Below are positions 1 to 8,405 of a stretch of DNA of 64,000 nucleotides, in pieces (position 1 is the first letter of the stretch; every line of letters begins with the position of its first letter). Where the stretch lies: contig CAIJXT010000029.1 of assembly GCA_903824665.1 (NCBI GenBank), forward strand, positions 1-64,000, in the 5' to 3' direction. This DNA is from an uncultured Bacteroidota bacterium (GTDB lineage Bacteria; Bacteroidota; Bacteroidia; Chitinophagales; Chitinophagaceae). The notes beneath the pieces are model-generated. The model saw nothing but the letters and a program-made list of their open reading frames with translations. It was not told the DNA's origin and did not search any database. A program made the position numbers and the translations under genes.

Positions 1-207
1 ATCGGCAATGATGGGAAGGTAGGCCGGCTATTCCCTCAATGCGCGGGATTGCTTCTCACCGCGGCAACACACAGGGCCGGGCGCGGTGATCGCAATGACC
101 TTCAAGTTGTGGGTGTATCGGCAGTGATGGGAAGGTAGGGCGGCTATTCCCTCAATGCGCGGGATTGCTTCTCACCGCGGCAACGCACAGGGCCAGGCGC
201 GGTGATC
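1..207. repeat. Two direct copies of a 91-bp GC-rich hairpin repeat
   Basis: Copies span 1-91 and 117-207 (period 116 bp) and differ at only a few positions. Inside each copy two 8-nt arms, TCACCGCG and CGCGGTGA (56-63 and 82-89 in copy 1), are exact reverse complements. In copy 1 the outer bases ATTGC (48-52) and GCAAT (92-96) extend the stem. The layout resembles the GATTGCTTC...GCAATGAC intergenic hairpin repeats seen in many bacterial genomes; this comparison is from memory. The first copy starts at the window edge, so further copies may lie outside. No gene is visible in 1-415. Confidence 0.85.
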
Positions 208-350
208 TCTATAATCCACCAATAGTCGTGAGGTGTGGGCAAAATGCACCGTGATAATCCGTTCCGGATAGTGCCACCCTAATGTGATAACCAACAATGG
301 GCCATATGCACCAGATTAGCGTATTGCCCAACATTAAATAACACTGTGTA

Positions 351-384
351 TTGTTACTTATTTTGGGTTTGTTATATACTTTTG
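351..384 (+). promoter_or_regulatory. Bacteroidota-type promoter for the 416-1009 gene
   Basis: A perfect -7 box TACTTTTG lies at 377-384, with TTG at 351-353, 23 nt upstream. It places the transcript start near 389, about 27 nt before the ATG at 416. This argues against the upstream GTG at 392 as the start. Confidence 0.55.
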
Positions 385-415
385 TGCGACGGTGATACAT
401 TACCCCTGCAAGTAT

Positions 416-1009
416 ATGAAGTCTATTTATGCATTATTGCTGTTGCTGCTGCTTGCAGGTGTATGCCGGGCACAGTTCCCCACATTTGAGAAAACCTATG
501 CAGTAAAGCCCTATATACTGGCCATAGGTATCACCAATCCTGCATCGGCAATGCTGAAGGTGGGTGGCAGCGTAGAATACCGCAGGTACCGTACCTCGTA
601 CCTTGCCAGTTACCATATCTATACTGGTGCCTACTTTGGCAAGCAGTATGATGCGGAATGGAGGTGGTACTTCAGAAAGTATATGCGCCACATCACCAAC
701 AAATGGGTGTATCAGGATTTTTTCTACTTCCGCAGCATACTGGGAGAGATGGGGTATGATGGTCAGAAGTTTGCGATACTGGGGCAGAAGGAAGACAAGT
801 TTGCCGACCCGCAATTCTACCTGGGGTCGGCACCGGGCTATGGCCGCCGTTACCACAAGGGCGCGCTGTTCTTCACCATCCGCAGCGGCATACGTGTGCT
901 CACAATACCCGACCTGGACGAGCAGTACAAGTCGTTGTACCGGCTGTTTTACTTCACCGGTCCGGGATCAATAGTAGAGGTCAATTTTCAGGCAGGTATA
1001 CAGCTGTAG
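416..1009 (+). CDS. Exported protein of unknown function
   Basis: The 197-aa product begins with a clear Sec signal peptide (Lys followed by a leucine run, cleavage near CRAQ at about residue 20). The mature part is rich in Tyr, Phe, Arg and Gly with alternating hydrophobic stretches, as in small outer-membrane beta-barrels of Bacteroidota, but no named family is recognised. An upstream GTG at 392 would add eight residues ahead of the signal peptide. The ATG at 416 is preferred because it makes a normal signal peptide and lies just downstream of the promoter. The next gene is convergent. Location in the outer membrane or periplasm is inferred. Confidence 0.75.
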   Translation: MKSIYALLLLLLLAGVCRAQFPTFEKTYAVKPYILAIGITNPASAMLKVGGSVEYRRYRTSYLASYHIYTGAYFGKQYDAEWRWYFRKYMRHITNKWVYQDFFYFRSILGEMGYDGQKFAILGQKEDKFADPQFYLGSAPGYGRRYHKGALFFTIRSGIRVLTIPDLDEQYKSLYRLFYFTGPGSIVEVNFQAGIQL

Positions 1010-1043
1010 ACTGACGGCAGCATAGCGCCGCAAGCATTGCCAG

Positions 1044-1529
1044 CTATGCCGCGCCCATACCCATGGAGTGCATATAATTGGCACAATAGATCAGCAGCAA
1101 CAACAGGGAAATGTCTTTGCCCTCGGTATAGTTATCGTCTGTTTCGATGGTATAGTTGAACGACAATTCTGACAGCTTGAAGTGCTGGCGCAGTATAATG
1201 ATCTCTTTGTCGTGAGCGGTAAACAAACCGAAGTGGCCATTGATGAAGCCTACTCTTCTGAAAATATAGGCATGGCCGCCCGTGAGCGTGAGAATGATCT
1301 GACCCTTCCAGTTGAATTTGAGGGAGCCTATTTCTGTATCGCCACTGGTAATTTCGACGGAAGTCTGAAAAATGCCGGTAGAACCGATCTCGTACTCCTT
1401 GCCAGACTGAAGTATAATGGCCGATTTGGTGGAAAACCACGACGTGTAGTCGAGCTTGCCGAGGGCTTCGCCAGCTTCGGTAAACAGTTCGAAATGCTTG
1501 TTGTGGGTGCCCTTTACCGTATATTTCAT
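1044..1529 (-). CDS. LURP-one/tubby-like fold protein, hypothetical
   Basis: This 161-aa soluble protein has no signal peptide and is built of short beta-strands with repeated segments of the type (hydrophobic)-G-(hydrophobic)-x-W. It carries F-x-L-F-(T/D)-x-x-G phrases near residues 13-19 and 97-103. That pattern is reminiscent of the LURP-one/tubby C-terminal fold, but the match is by eye and weak. The C-terminus (about 138-155) is hydrophobic and might associate with the membrane. The gene runs opposite to its left neighbour and in the same direction as the cyanophycinase gene upstream of it. No function is claimed. Confidence 0.65.
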   Translation of the reverse strand: MKYTVKGTHNKHFELFTEAGEALGKLDYTSWFSTKSAIILQSGKEYEIGSTGIFQTSVEITSGDTEIGSLKFNWKGQIILTLTGGHAYIFRRVGFINGHFGLFTAHDKEIIILRQHFKLSELSFNYTIETDDNYTEGKDISLLLLLIYCANYMHSMGMGAA

Positions 1530-1611
1530 AGCAGCGTTTTTTTACTACACTAAAGATAGTAAACAAACGCCGGGTTGTACACCGGGCGGTCAGCAAATAA
1601 GAAGCATTTGG

Positions 1612-2484
1612 TTAGTCTTCGTCGTTGATGATGATCTCGCTGCCCTCGAACTGACGGGTATGCAGATTATAGACATCGCCCTTGGACATGATGTGCACAA
1701 TAATATTCTCTACCGAAATAGGCTTGCCAAAACCGATATCGGCAATATTGTTGTACTCAATGTTCTTGCCGTCTATAATGACCACACTGCCCGAGCCGAT
1801 GGCTTTGAGCTCGTGACCGGCAGCGACAATGATACCCGTGTCTTCGCCGAGGCCAATGCCTATGGCACCGGGCTGTGCGGCTACTGCCTGTGCCAACCGG
1901 TTGAACCGACCCCGCTTGTCGAAGTGGGTATCTATGATGACATTCTGCATGAGGCCAAGGCCGGTAGTGATCTTCACTTCGCCCTTGAGGTTGGCGAGGG
2001 CGGCATTGCCCTCATAGATCATGGTATTGCTCATGGCCATAGCGCCGGCACTGGTGCCAGCAATCACAAAATCTTCGGTAGCATAGCGGTGCTTGAGGAT
2101 ATCGAGAAACTCTGTGCCGCCGAAAATGGAAGACAGACGCAGCTGGTTGCCACCGGAGAACATAATACAGTTGCAAGCCTTGAGCCGTTCTATATACTCG
2201 GGTATGGCTACATCTTCGCGGTTGCGTATGCGCATGTGACCTACATTGTCGCAGCCCAGTTTCTGAAAAGCGCTGACATAGTTTTCTGCCACCTCGTCGG
2301 GGATAGAAGACGCAGTAGTGATCACTTCTACCCTGGGCTCGCCGGTGATGATACTGATGATGTTTCTAAGTATGCCCAATTCGAAGAAATTGAGCCTGTT
2401 TCTCTGCACGATACCCTTCTCAAGGTCTGTTCCTTTATCTTCCGCGCCGCCTACAGCTATTAAATGCCCCTGAGGATATATCAC
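1612..2484 (-). CDS. cphB: Cyanophycinase-like serine peptidase (family S51)
   Basis: The 290-aa product matches cyanophycinase, which hydrolyses the beta-Asp-Arg polymer cyanophycin to dipeptides in the cytoplasm. It starts with the family signature IAVGGAEDKG. It contains the S51 nucleophile elbow GTSAGAMAMS near residues 141-150, and further on DTHFDKRGRFNRL and GLGEDTG, both conserved in the family. The start is a GTG at 2484, because the usual N-terminus of the family begins right there and no nearby ATG fits. Cyanophycin synthetase (cphA) and isoaspartyl peptidase, common partners, are not in this window. It could therefore act on imported or turned-over polymer or on another beta-aspartyl peptide. 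Confidence 0.9.
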   Translation of the reverse strand: MIYPQGHLIAVGGAEDKGTDLEKGIVQRNRLNFFELGILRNIISIITGEPRVEVITTASSIPDEVAENYVSAFQKLGCDNVGHMRIRNREDVAIPEYIERLKACNCIMFSGGNQLRLSSIFGGTEFLDILKHRYATEDFVIAGTSAGAMAMSNTMIYEGNAALANLKGEVKITTGLGLMQNVIIDTHFDKRGRFNRLAQAVAAQPGAIGIGLGEDTGIIVAAGHELKAIGSGSVVIIDGKNIEYNNIADIGFGKPISVENIIVHIMSKGDVYNLHTRQFEGSEIIINDED

Positions 2485-2625
2485 TTGCTGATGATAATTT
2501 AATAAAAAAATAAAGGTGCGAAATTACACTATTTTCAGCAAAGGTTGTGGCCGGTAGTGCTGGTAAAGGAAAATGTAGCCGGAATATGCATATTTACCGG
2601 GGTAAAAAGCGGATATTTGCCACTG

Positions 2626-3306
2626 ATGAGATACCTGTTATTTGTTGCAATTGCGCTATTGCCGTTGGTTGGTTTCGGGCAACTGACAGTGGATACAACG
2701 CGCACCACCATCACGGTAAGAGAAAAGTCGGCAACAGCGGTGCGTACGCTGACTATATACCGTTCGTTTGTGCCGGGCAGCGGTATCAGGCATCAGGCCA
2801 TTTACCAGCCAACAGCTACTGAATTTGGGGAGGAGCCGGATATACTGAAGCTGAATTTTGCAGAGGAGTCTGTACACATAAAGCAAATGCTGGATGCGGC
2901 AATGAAAGGCAGGCAGCTCAACTTTTCGAAGCTATCAATCAATGTGCTGCCCTATACCGAGCTGACCGGAAAACTGATAGAGATCTACACCCAGTCGCCG
3001 GAGTGGAACGACTACCTGAAAAAGGCTGCCAACCTGAAGCGGACCGTAACGCTATTTGACGGTTCTGAAATATCGGAAGTGGCGTATAACATAAAAATGG
3101 CTGCATGGGTGCTGGACAAAAGTGATTTTGCCGCAGATATGGCCAAACTCTTTGCCCCTTATGGTTATACTGTGACCCATGGCGGCTTCCCGGATGAGCA
3201 CCAGCAAATACTGAGCCTGGACAAGCTGATGCTGCTGGGCAAGGACAGCAATATGTTTATACCGGTACCGAACCTCTACTTCAACCTTACGAAAACCAAG
3301 AAATAA
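2626..3306 (+). CDS. Exported protein of unknown function upstream of dciA
   Basis: The 226-aa product opens with a signal peptide (MRYLLFVAIALLPLVGFGQ) and cleavage is expected after about residue 19. The rest is soluble and mixed alpha/beta, with no motif I can name. A longer frame opens at 2545, but the ATG at 2626 gives a proper signal peptide and is preferred. The stop codon at 3304-3306 directly abuts the ATG of the DUF721 gene at 3307, so the two are almost certainly co-transcribed. The pairing of a periplasmic protein with a helicase-loader homologue gives no clear functional clue. Confidence 0.75.
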   Translation: MRYLLFVAIALLPLVGFGQLTVDTTRTTITVREKSATAVRTLTIYRSFVPGSGIRHQAIYQPTATEFGEEPDILKLNFAEESVHIKQMLDAAMKGRQLNFSKLSINVLPYTELTGKLIEIYTQSPEWNDYLKKAANLKRTVTLFDGSEISEVAYNIKMAAWVLDKSDFAADMAKLFAPYGYTVTHGGFPDEHQQILSLDKLMLLGKDSNMFIPVPNLYFNLTKTKK

Positions 3307-3588
3307 ATGGGCTCTTACAGCATAGGTGAGGCACTGAATCTGCTACTGGAACGGTCGCACTGGAAACCGAAGGTGGTAGCTGTGCGCATGAGTGATGAAT
3401 GGGAAGCCATAACGGGTAAAACGATTGCGAAGTATACCCGGTCTATCAACATGTTTAACAAAACACTGACCATATATACCGATGTAGCCCCGCTGAAGCA
3501 GGAGCTGCAGATGGGCAGGGAACAACTGATAGTGCGCATCAATGAGTACTTTGGAGAGCAGGTAGTAGACGAGATCGTGATCAAGTAA
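3307..3588 (+). CDS. dciA: DUF721 / DciA-family protein
   Basis: This 93-aa protein has the DUF721 layout: an N-terminal helix (about 4-14), the sequence VRMSDEWEAITGKTIAKYT (about 26-44), a beta segment LTIYTDVAPLKQEL (about 54-67) and a C-terminal helix ending in VDEIVIK. DciA proteins are the ancestral loaders/operators of the replicative DnaB helicase, and in Bacteroidota the gene commonly sits near recF, which is not seen here. The start codon directly follows the stop codon of the preceding gene. The gene symbol rests on family membership only; helicase loading by this copy is inferred. Confidence 0.8.
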   Translation: MGSYSIGEALNLLLERSHWKPKVVAVRMSDEWEAITGKTIAKYTRSINMFNKTLTIYTDVAPLKQELQMGREQLIVRINEYFGEQVVDEIVIK

Positions 3589-3643
3589 GTGTGCTGCAAG
3601 GCAGGCACCAGATACCCGGAATTCAGGATTGGCGATTTACAAT

Positions 3644-3651
3644 TACTTTTG
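3644..3651 (+). promoter_or_regulatory. -7 box 4 nt before the gltX ATG (leaderless candidate)
   Basis: A perfect TACTTTTG ends at 3651 and the ATG begins at 3656, leaving only GGGG between. With usual Bacteroidota spacing, transcription would start at or within a base or two of the ATG. No good -33 TTG is visible at 19-21 nt. Confidence 0.5.
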
Positions 3652-3655
3652 GGGG

Positions 3656-5173
3656 ATGAAAGTAAGAGTAAGATTCGCACCGAGCCCCACAGGCGGCCTG
3701 CACCTGGGCGGCGTAAGAACTGTTTTATTCAATTATTTGTTTGCCCGCGCACATGGCGGCGACTTTATACTGCGCATAGAAGACACGGATCAGGGCAGGT
3801 TTGTGCCCGGCGCCGAGCAATACATAATGGATTGCCTGACATGGTGCGGCCTGGAGCCTGATGAGAGCCCGGTAAAGGGCGGACCACATATGCCGTACCG
3901 GCAGAGTGAGCGCAAGGCAATGTACCAGCAATATGCCCAACAGCTGGTGGCTGCCGGATATGCCTATTACGCGTTTGACACCCCGGAAGAAATAGAAACC
4001 ATGCGCACGGCGCACCGTAAGGATGAGCACAGCCATGCCCAGTATGACGGCAACACGCGCATGCATATGAAGAACTCGCTGACACTGCCAGAAGCAACGG
4101 TGCAGCAACTGCTGGCTGACAAAACGCCCTATGTAGTGCGGATAAAGGTGCCTGCGAATACGACAGTAACACTGAACGATATGATACGCGGCGAGGTGTC
4201 GTTTGACAGCTCGCTGGTAGACGATAAGGTGCTGCTGAAAGCCGATGGTATGCCCACGTACCACCTGGCGGTAGTGGTGGATGACTACCTGATGCAGATA
4301 ACGCACGCCTTCAGAGGGGAGGAGTGGCTGCCCAGCGCACCGGTGCATGTGCTGCTGTGGGAGTACCTGGGCTGGAAGGACCAAATGCCGCAGTGGGCGC
4401 ACCTGCCACTGATACTGAAACCCGATGGCAATGGCAAGCTGAGCAAGCGCGATGGCGACCGGCTGGGTTTCCCGGTGTTTGCGATGAACTGGACTGACCC
4501 GAAAACAAATGAAGTAACTGCAGGATTCAGGGAGATAGGGTTTATGCCCGAAGCTTTTGTGAATATGCTGGCCATGCTGGGCTGGAATGATGGTACAGGG
4601 CAGGAAGTGTTTTCGCTAAAGGAGCTGACAGAAAAATTTGCAATAGAGCGCATACACAAGGGTGGTGCGAAGTTTGACTACGAGAAAGCAAAGTGGTTTA
4701 ACCACCAGCATATACAACGTACTGACGACCAGACACTGGCGCGGCTGGCGCGCCCCTTTATGGAGGCTAAAGGCATAACCGCCGATGAGGCACTGCTGGT
4801 GAAAGTGGCAGGACTAATAAAAGACCGCTGCACGCTACTGCCCGATTTCTATACACAGGGACACTTCTTCTTTGCTACCCCCGAGGTAACAGAAATGGCG
4901 GCAATCACCGAAAAATGGAATGCGCAGAAGCAGGCGTTTTTTGAAGGTTGGAGTGCGGCACTGGCTACCCAGGCCAATGCTGATGCGGCTGCACTTGAAG
5001 CCTCGTTTAACGAGCATGTGCAACAGCACGGCCTGAAGAAGGGCGATGTGATGCTGCCGCTGCGCATCATGCTGGTGGGTGGCAAGTATGGACCGGGTGT
5101 GTTTGCGATAGCAGAGCTGATAGGCATCACGGAAACAATAAACAGAATAACCGCAGTATTGCGTAGCATATAG
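3656..5173 (+). CDS. gltX: Glutamate--tRNA ligase
   Basis: This class I synthetase charges tRNA-Glu with glutamate using ATP. The 505-aa length is normal for bacterial GltX. The N-terminus RFAPSPTGGLHLGG contains the HIGH-type motif (HLGG). The KMSKS-type motif is KLSKRDG near residues 260-266. Between them is the discriminating region with WAHLPLILKPDGNGKLSK. The C-terminal part is the helical anticodon-binding domain. A frame open from 3629 would add nine residues, but conserved GltX proteins begin at this Met. It follows dciA by 67 nt, with its own -7 box directly before the ATG. It ends 109 nt before the convergent receptor gene, with a hairpin terminator between. Confidence 0.97.
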   Translation: MKVRVRFAPSPTGGLHLGGVRTVLFNYLFARAHGGDFILRIEDTDQGRFVPGAEQYIMDCLTWCGLEPDESPVKGGPHMPYRQSERKAMYQQYAQQLVAAGYAYYAFDTPEEIETMRTAHRKDEHSHAQYDGNTRMHMKNSLTLPEATVQQLLADKTPYVVRIKVPANTTVTLNDMIRGEVSFDSSLVDDKVLLKADGMPTYHLAVVVDDYLMQITHAFRGEEWLPSAPVHVLLWEYLGWKDQMPQWAHLPLILKPDGNGKLSKRDGDRLGFPVFAMNWTDPKTNEVTAGFREIGFMPEAFVNMLAMLGWNDGTGQEVFSLKELTEKFAIERIHKGGAKFDYEKAKWFNHQHIQRTDDQTLARLARPFMEAKGITADEALLVKVAGLIKDRCTLLPDFYTQGHFFFATPEVTEMAAITEKWNAQKQAFFEGWSAALATQANADAAALEASFNEHVQQHGLKKGDVMLPLRIMLVGGKYGPGVFAIAELIGITETINRITAVLRSI

Positions 5174-5196
5174 CCAACTACAACGTAACAAAGAAA

Positions 5197-5222
5197 TGCC
5201 CCCGGGTATTGCTCCGGGGGCA
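5197..5222. terminator. Hairpin terminator between convergent genes
   Basis: TGCCCCCGG (5197-5205) and CCGGGGGCA (5214-5222) form a perfect 9-bp stem with an 8-nt loop. On the minus strand it is followed by a T-rich run (TTTCTTTGTT), so it best serves the receptor gene at 5283-7748. It may also stop gltX transcripts. Confidence 0.7.
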
Positions 5223-5282
5223 GCGCTGTAACAGATACAGCTTCACTTGCTAATTGATGAGGCGGGAACATCTTTAGTGGTA

Positions 5283-7748
5283 CTAACCGGTTTGGCTGCC
5301 GGCGCGGCGTTTCTCATCCTCGGCCCCGCCTCTGTGGCGCAGGGATGGTGGCAATGTGCGCTTGCCAAAGCGATAAGTAAATGATACGGATACCTGCCGG
5401 GTGTCGCGGCGGGCAACGAATGACTCGCGGTAGTCGGTGTACTCTGAAATGGCCCTGGGGTAGCCGCGCCAGAAAATATCTGTGGCATTGATGCGGGCTG
5501 TGGCGCGCTTGTCGAGGAAGTTTTTCTGCAGACCCAGGTTGAGCATCCATGTAGGCCTTAACAGCATGTAGCCATATAATTGTGGTGCCTGGTAAAACCC
5601 ACTGACCTCTGCAGACCAATTGTCTGGCAGTATGAAGCTGTTGCTGCTGTTGGCATCGAAGGTGACCCTGCCATCATTGAGCGGTGTACCTGCAATGTTG
5701 CCGGTATACTGTGCATAGTATACGTTTACATTGGTAGAATTGGTCCACCACTTACTGAATCTGAACTGATAAGATCCATTGATGCCGTAGTACGACATCC
5801 CTGCCAGGTTTTTCTGTGTTTGTATGGTTACCTTTTTCTCGGTGAGGCTGGGTTGTATCACCTCGGTGATGGGTGCTGTAGTGCGGGTGAAATTGATATT
5901 GGTGATGAACTTCTGTTTGTAGGTATAAGACAGCTCTGCAGCATAGGACAGCGCAGGCATGAGGTAAGGGTCTCCGGTTTTGTAGGTGGTAGGATCGAGG
6001 TAGTAGGTAGAGGGGTTGAGCTGCTCATAGTTGGGCCGCTCTATGCGCCGGCTGAGGGTAATGCCCAGATCGTTGGCTTTGTCTAAGTGGCGCTGCACGG
6101 CAAAGCTTGGGAATAGCTGTGTGTAGTTTCGTGTAAAAGATGAGTCGCCGGTAGGCCATGTAGCATCCCCACTTGCCAGGGTCTGCTCTGCCCGCAAGCC
6201 CAGCTGGGCACTCCACTTTTCCCAATCCTTGCTGACATTGATGTAAGCCGCATTGATGTTCTCGCGGTATACGAAGTGATTGGTGCGGAGGCTATCGGGT
6301 GTGCGCTTTCCGCCAGCTGTGTTGTAAAACAGCAGGTCGTGGTCGGCGGTGACATAGCTGGTTTTGGCGCCGGCTTCCAGTTTGGCACCGTTGCTCAGTG
6401 GCACTGCGTAGTCGGCCTTTAGTGAGCGGATCTGTGTAAGCCCATCCAGATCGCCATACAGCATTACCGGCGCTATGCCTGATGGTACAGAACTGCCGTC
6501 GGACGAGTCTTTGAAGTATCTGGTTGTGAACTCCTGCCAGCCGCTGCCGGGATAGGTGGCAAAATCGGCATCGAACGTGAGCACCTTGCCGCTGCTGTCG
6601 AATGTATGGCGCAGGTTGAAGTTGGCTGTAAGATTACTCCATGAGTTGGGCGACTTGTTGTCTGTAATAAAGTGGGATAGTGATGGGGTGGCTGCCGGGT
6701 CTGTAACGACAGAATAATTGTAGCCAGTGCGCAGGAACGTGGTGGATTCACCATTGAATGTGACGCCCACATTGGTTTTCCGGGAGAGGGTATAGTCTAC
6801 ACCTATACCACCCAGGTCGGTAACGATATCGTAGAAGTAGTGGTTGCTCTGATCGTAGGCACCGGTAAAAACACCTTTGTCGTAGAACTTACGATCGAGT
6901 GTAAGGTGATTGAAACCCTCGCGATCGGAGTGGTTGTAATTGGCAAACACATTGAACTTTTTGTTGCGGTAGTTCATGTTGAAGCCGCCATTAGCCTTTC
7001 CGTATATGCCCTGGGCATAGGTTGCGTTTAGGCTGCCATTGAGTCCGGCTTTTTTGTCTTTCTTCAGCCTGATGTTAATGATGCCACCGGTGCCGGCGGC
7101 ATCATATTTTGCCGAGGGGTTGGAGATCAGCTCTATGGTCTCCACATTGTTTGAAGGCATGCTCTTGAGCATATTGGCGAGGTCCTGACCAGAGATGGGC
7201 TGAATCTTGCCGTTGATCATGACGGTCACGCCCGGCTTGCCCTTTAGCTTTATGTTGTCGTTGTTGTCGACGGTGACACCCGGCGACCGGGCCAGTACCT
7301 CCAGTGCTGTGCTGCCTGCGCTTACTATACTGCTTTCCACATTCACCACTACCTTGTCGGCATGTGTTTCTATAAATGGTTTCTGGGCGCGGATGGCCAC
7401 CTCGCTGAGTTCTGTGCTCTTTTGCCCGAGGGTTATGGCGGGCAAATTGTAGTTGGCGGTACCTACTGTGAAGGACGGAGAGATGAAAGGTTGATAACCC
7501 AGCATATTGACCTTTACAATAAAATCTCCATCGGCAGAGGGGGTGAGCAGGAACTCACCCTTTTCGTCTGTGAGTTCTGTTCTGACGAGTGTGGAATCTG
7601 CGGCACGGAGCAGCAGTACACTGGCCAGGGAAACCGGTTTTCCTAGATCGTCTGCAATGCGGCCGGATATAGCACCGGTGCGGGCTACGGCTGATTGCGC
7701 CAGGGGTAATACAAGCAACAGAAAGAAGAGGAAGGATCGAGTGGACAT
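5283..7748 (-). CDS. Outer-membrane beta-barrel (TonB-receptor-like) protein
   Basis: The 821-aa protein has a signal peptide, then a carboxypeptidase-like regulatory (CarbopepD_reg) fold at about 25-110 (GAISGRIADDLGKPVSLASV). A plug-like domain at about 125-230 (IKLKGKPGVTVMINGKIQPISGQDL, AGTGGIINIRLKK) follows, and then a long C-terminal outer-membrane barrel. This is the layout of the OMP_b-brl_3 branch of TonB-dependent receptors, which import or sense large substrates; the ligand is unknown. No SusD homologue is adjacent. The frame is open to 7793, but a perfect -7 box lies inside that extension, and the Met at 7748 gives a clean signal peptide. The start at 7748 is therefore chosen. 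Confidence 0.88.
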   Translation of the reverse strand: MSTRSFLFFLLLVLPLAQSAVARTGAISGRIADDLGKPVSLASVLLLRAADSTLVRTELTDEKGEFLLTPSADGDFIVKVNMLGYQPFISPSFTVGTANYNLPAITLGQKSTELSEVAIRAQKPFIETHADKVVVNVESSIVSAGSTALEVLARSPGVTVDNNDNIKLKGKPGVTVMINGKIQPISGQDLANMLKSMPSNNVETIELISNPSAKYDAAGTGGIINIRLKKDKKAGLNGSLNATYAQGIYGKANGGFNMNYRNKKFNVFANYNHSDREGFNHLTLDRKFYDKGVFTGAYDQSNHYFYDIVTDLGGIGVDYTLSRKTNVGVTFNGESTTFLRTGYNYSVVTDPAATPSLSHFITDNKSPNSWSNLTANFNLRHTFDSSGKVLTFDADFATYPGSGWQEFTTRYFKDSSDGSSVPSGIAPVMLYGDLDGLTQIRSLKADYAVPLSNGAKLEAGAKTSYVTADHDLLFYNTAGGKRTPDSLRTNHFVYRENINAAYINVSKDWEKWSAQLGLRAEQTLASGDATWPTGDSSFTRNYTQLFPSFAVQRHLDKANDLGITLSRRIERPNYEQLNPSTYYLDPTTYKTGDPYLMPALSYAAELSYTYKQKFITNINFTRTTAPITEVIQPSLTEKKVTIQTQKNLAGMSYYGINGSYQFRFSKWWTNSTNVNVYYAQYTGNIAGTPLNDGRVTFDANSSNSFILPDNWSAEVSGFYQAPQLYGYMLLRPTWMLNLGLQKNFLDKRATARINATDIFWRGYPRAISEYTDYRESFVARRDTRQVSVSFTYRFGKRTLPPSLRHRGGAEDEKRRAGSQTG

Positions 7749-7767
7749 GGTGGTAGTGTTGACTATC

Positions 7768-7775
7768 CAAATGTA
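7768..7775 (-). promoter_or_regulatory. -7 box for the receptor gene
   Basis: On the minus strand the sequence is TACATTTG, a perfect TAnnTTTG. It lies 19 nt before the ATG at 7748 and inside the longer open frame, so it decides the start codon. Confidence 0.55.
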
Positions 7776-7855
7776 CCTGTGCGCATGCAGCACCCGGTCA
7801 CCCGCCGCGGGTGATTTGCAAAACTGTAACAGATGGGCAAATTATTGCCGATAAG

Positions 7856-8137
7856 CTATGCAAGCACATCCTGATATGCTGCGACTTTGTCGAATACGGC
7901 CTTTGCAAAGGGACAAAGCGGAATGACCTTGATCTGCTGCTTGCGGGCAAAAGATACCAGCACTGCCAGCAGCTCTTTTCCCAACCCCCTGCCTTCAAAA
8001 GCCTCTGCAACCTCTGTGTGGTCTATGATCATGCTTTTGGGACCAGCATACACATAATGCATAGCAGCGATTTCTTTGCCATCATGCTCTAAGTAGAATC
8101 TGCCCTTTGTTTCGGAATCGTGTTGTTTTACATCCAT
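7856..8137 (-). CDS. Small GNAT-like N-acetyltransferase (YjdJ/NATD1 type)
   Basis: The 93-aa product is a minimal GNAT fold of the YjdJ/NATD1 kind. It has IIDHTEVAEAFEGRGLGKELLAV around residues 37-60, where EGRGLGKEL is the acetyl-CoA pyrophosphate-binding loop. The C-terminus VIPLCPFAKAVFDK carries the conserved CPF/Y motif of this subgroup. The acceptor substrate is unknown. The frame extends to 8164, but the Met at 8137 (MDVKQHD) matches the usual family start. It stands alone, upstream of and in the same direction as the receptor gene. Confidence 0.88.
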   Translation of the reverse strand: MDVKQHDSETKGRFYLEHDGKEIAAMHYVYAGPKSMIIDHTEVAEAFEGRGLGKELLAVLVSFARKQQIKVIPLCPFAKAVFDKVAAYQDVLA

Positions 8138-8243
8138 AGCCTGCAGTTTTGTAACAGGATGCAAACATCGGCAATTTCTTTTTGTTGCGCTGCGCGGCGG
8201 AAATAGCCAGGCCAGTCAGACTATATTCTGAAAATGAAAGCGA

Positions 8244-8405
8244 TTATCGAATTCCCTCTTTGCGGGTAATGCCCAATACTAGTGCAATGATGGCCAGCAA
8301 GGCAAGAATATGTATAAATGGTCCGGGCCGCCAGATAAAAAAACCAACTGACCATCCTACAAAGAGGATAATGGATATGATATAAAGTAAGCTTCGCAGT
8401 ATCAT
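8244..8405 (-). CDS. Small two-helix membrane protein (lmo0937-like)
   Basis: This 53-aa ORF is easily missed because of its size. It encodes two hydrophobic helices: LYIISIILFVGWSVGFFIW (about residues 7-25) and an IHILALLAIIALVLGI segment (about 31-46). The linker is RPGPF and the end is basic (TRKEGIR). This is the arrangement of the lmo0937 family of tiny membrane proteins, common in Bacteroidota, whose role is unknown. The ATG is at 8403-8405 and the stop TAA at 8244-8246. A longer antisense-style frame covering galE upstream (to 8853) is not coding. Confidence 0.72.
   Translation of the reverse strand: MILRSLLYIISIILFVGWSVGFFIWRPGPFIHILALLAIIALVLGITRKEGIR

Noticed and set aside
209-400. 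Minus-strand frame of 63 codons
   Set aside because: It lacks protein character and would overlap the promoter of the 416-1009 gene.
1456-2463. Long plus-strand frame of 335 codons
   Set aside because: It is antisense to the cyanophycinase gene, which has clear family motifs; the plus-strand product looks like a shadow.
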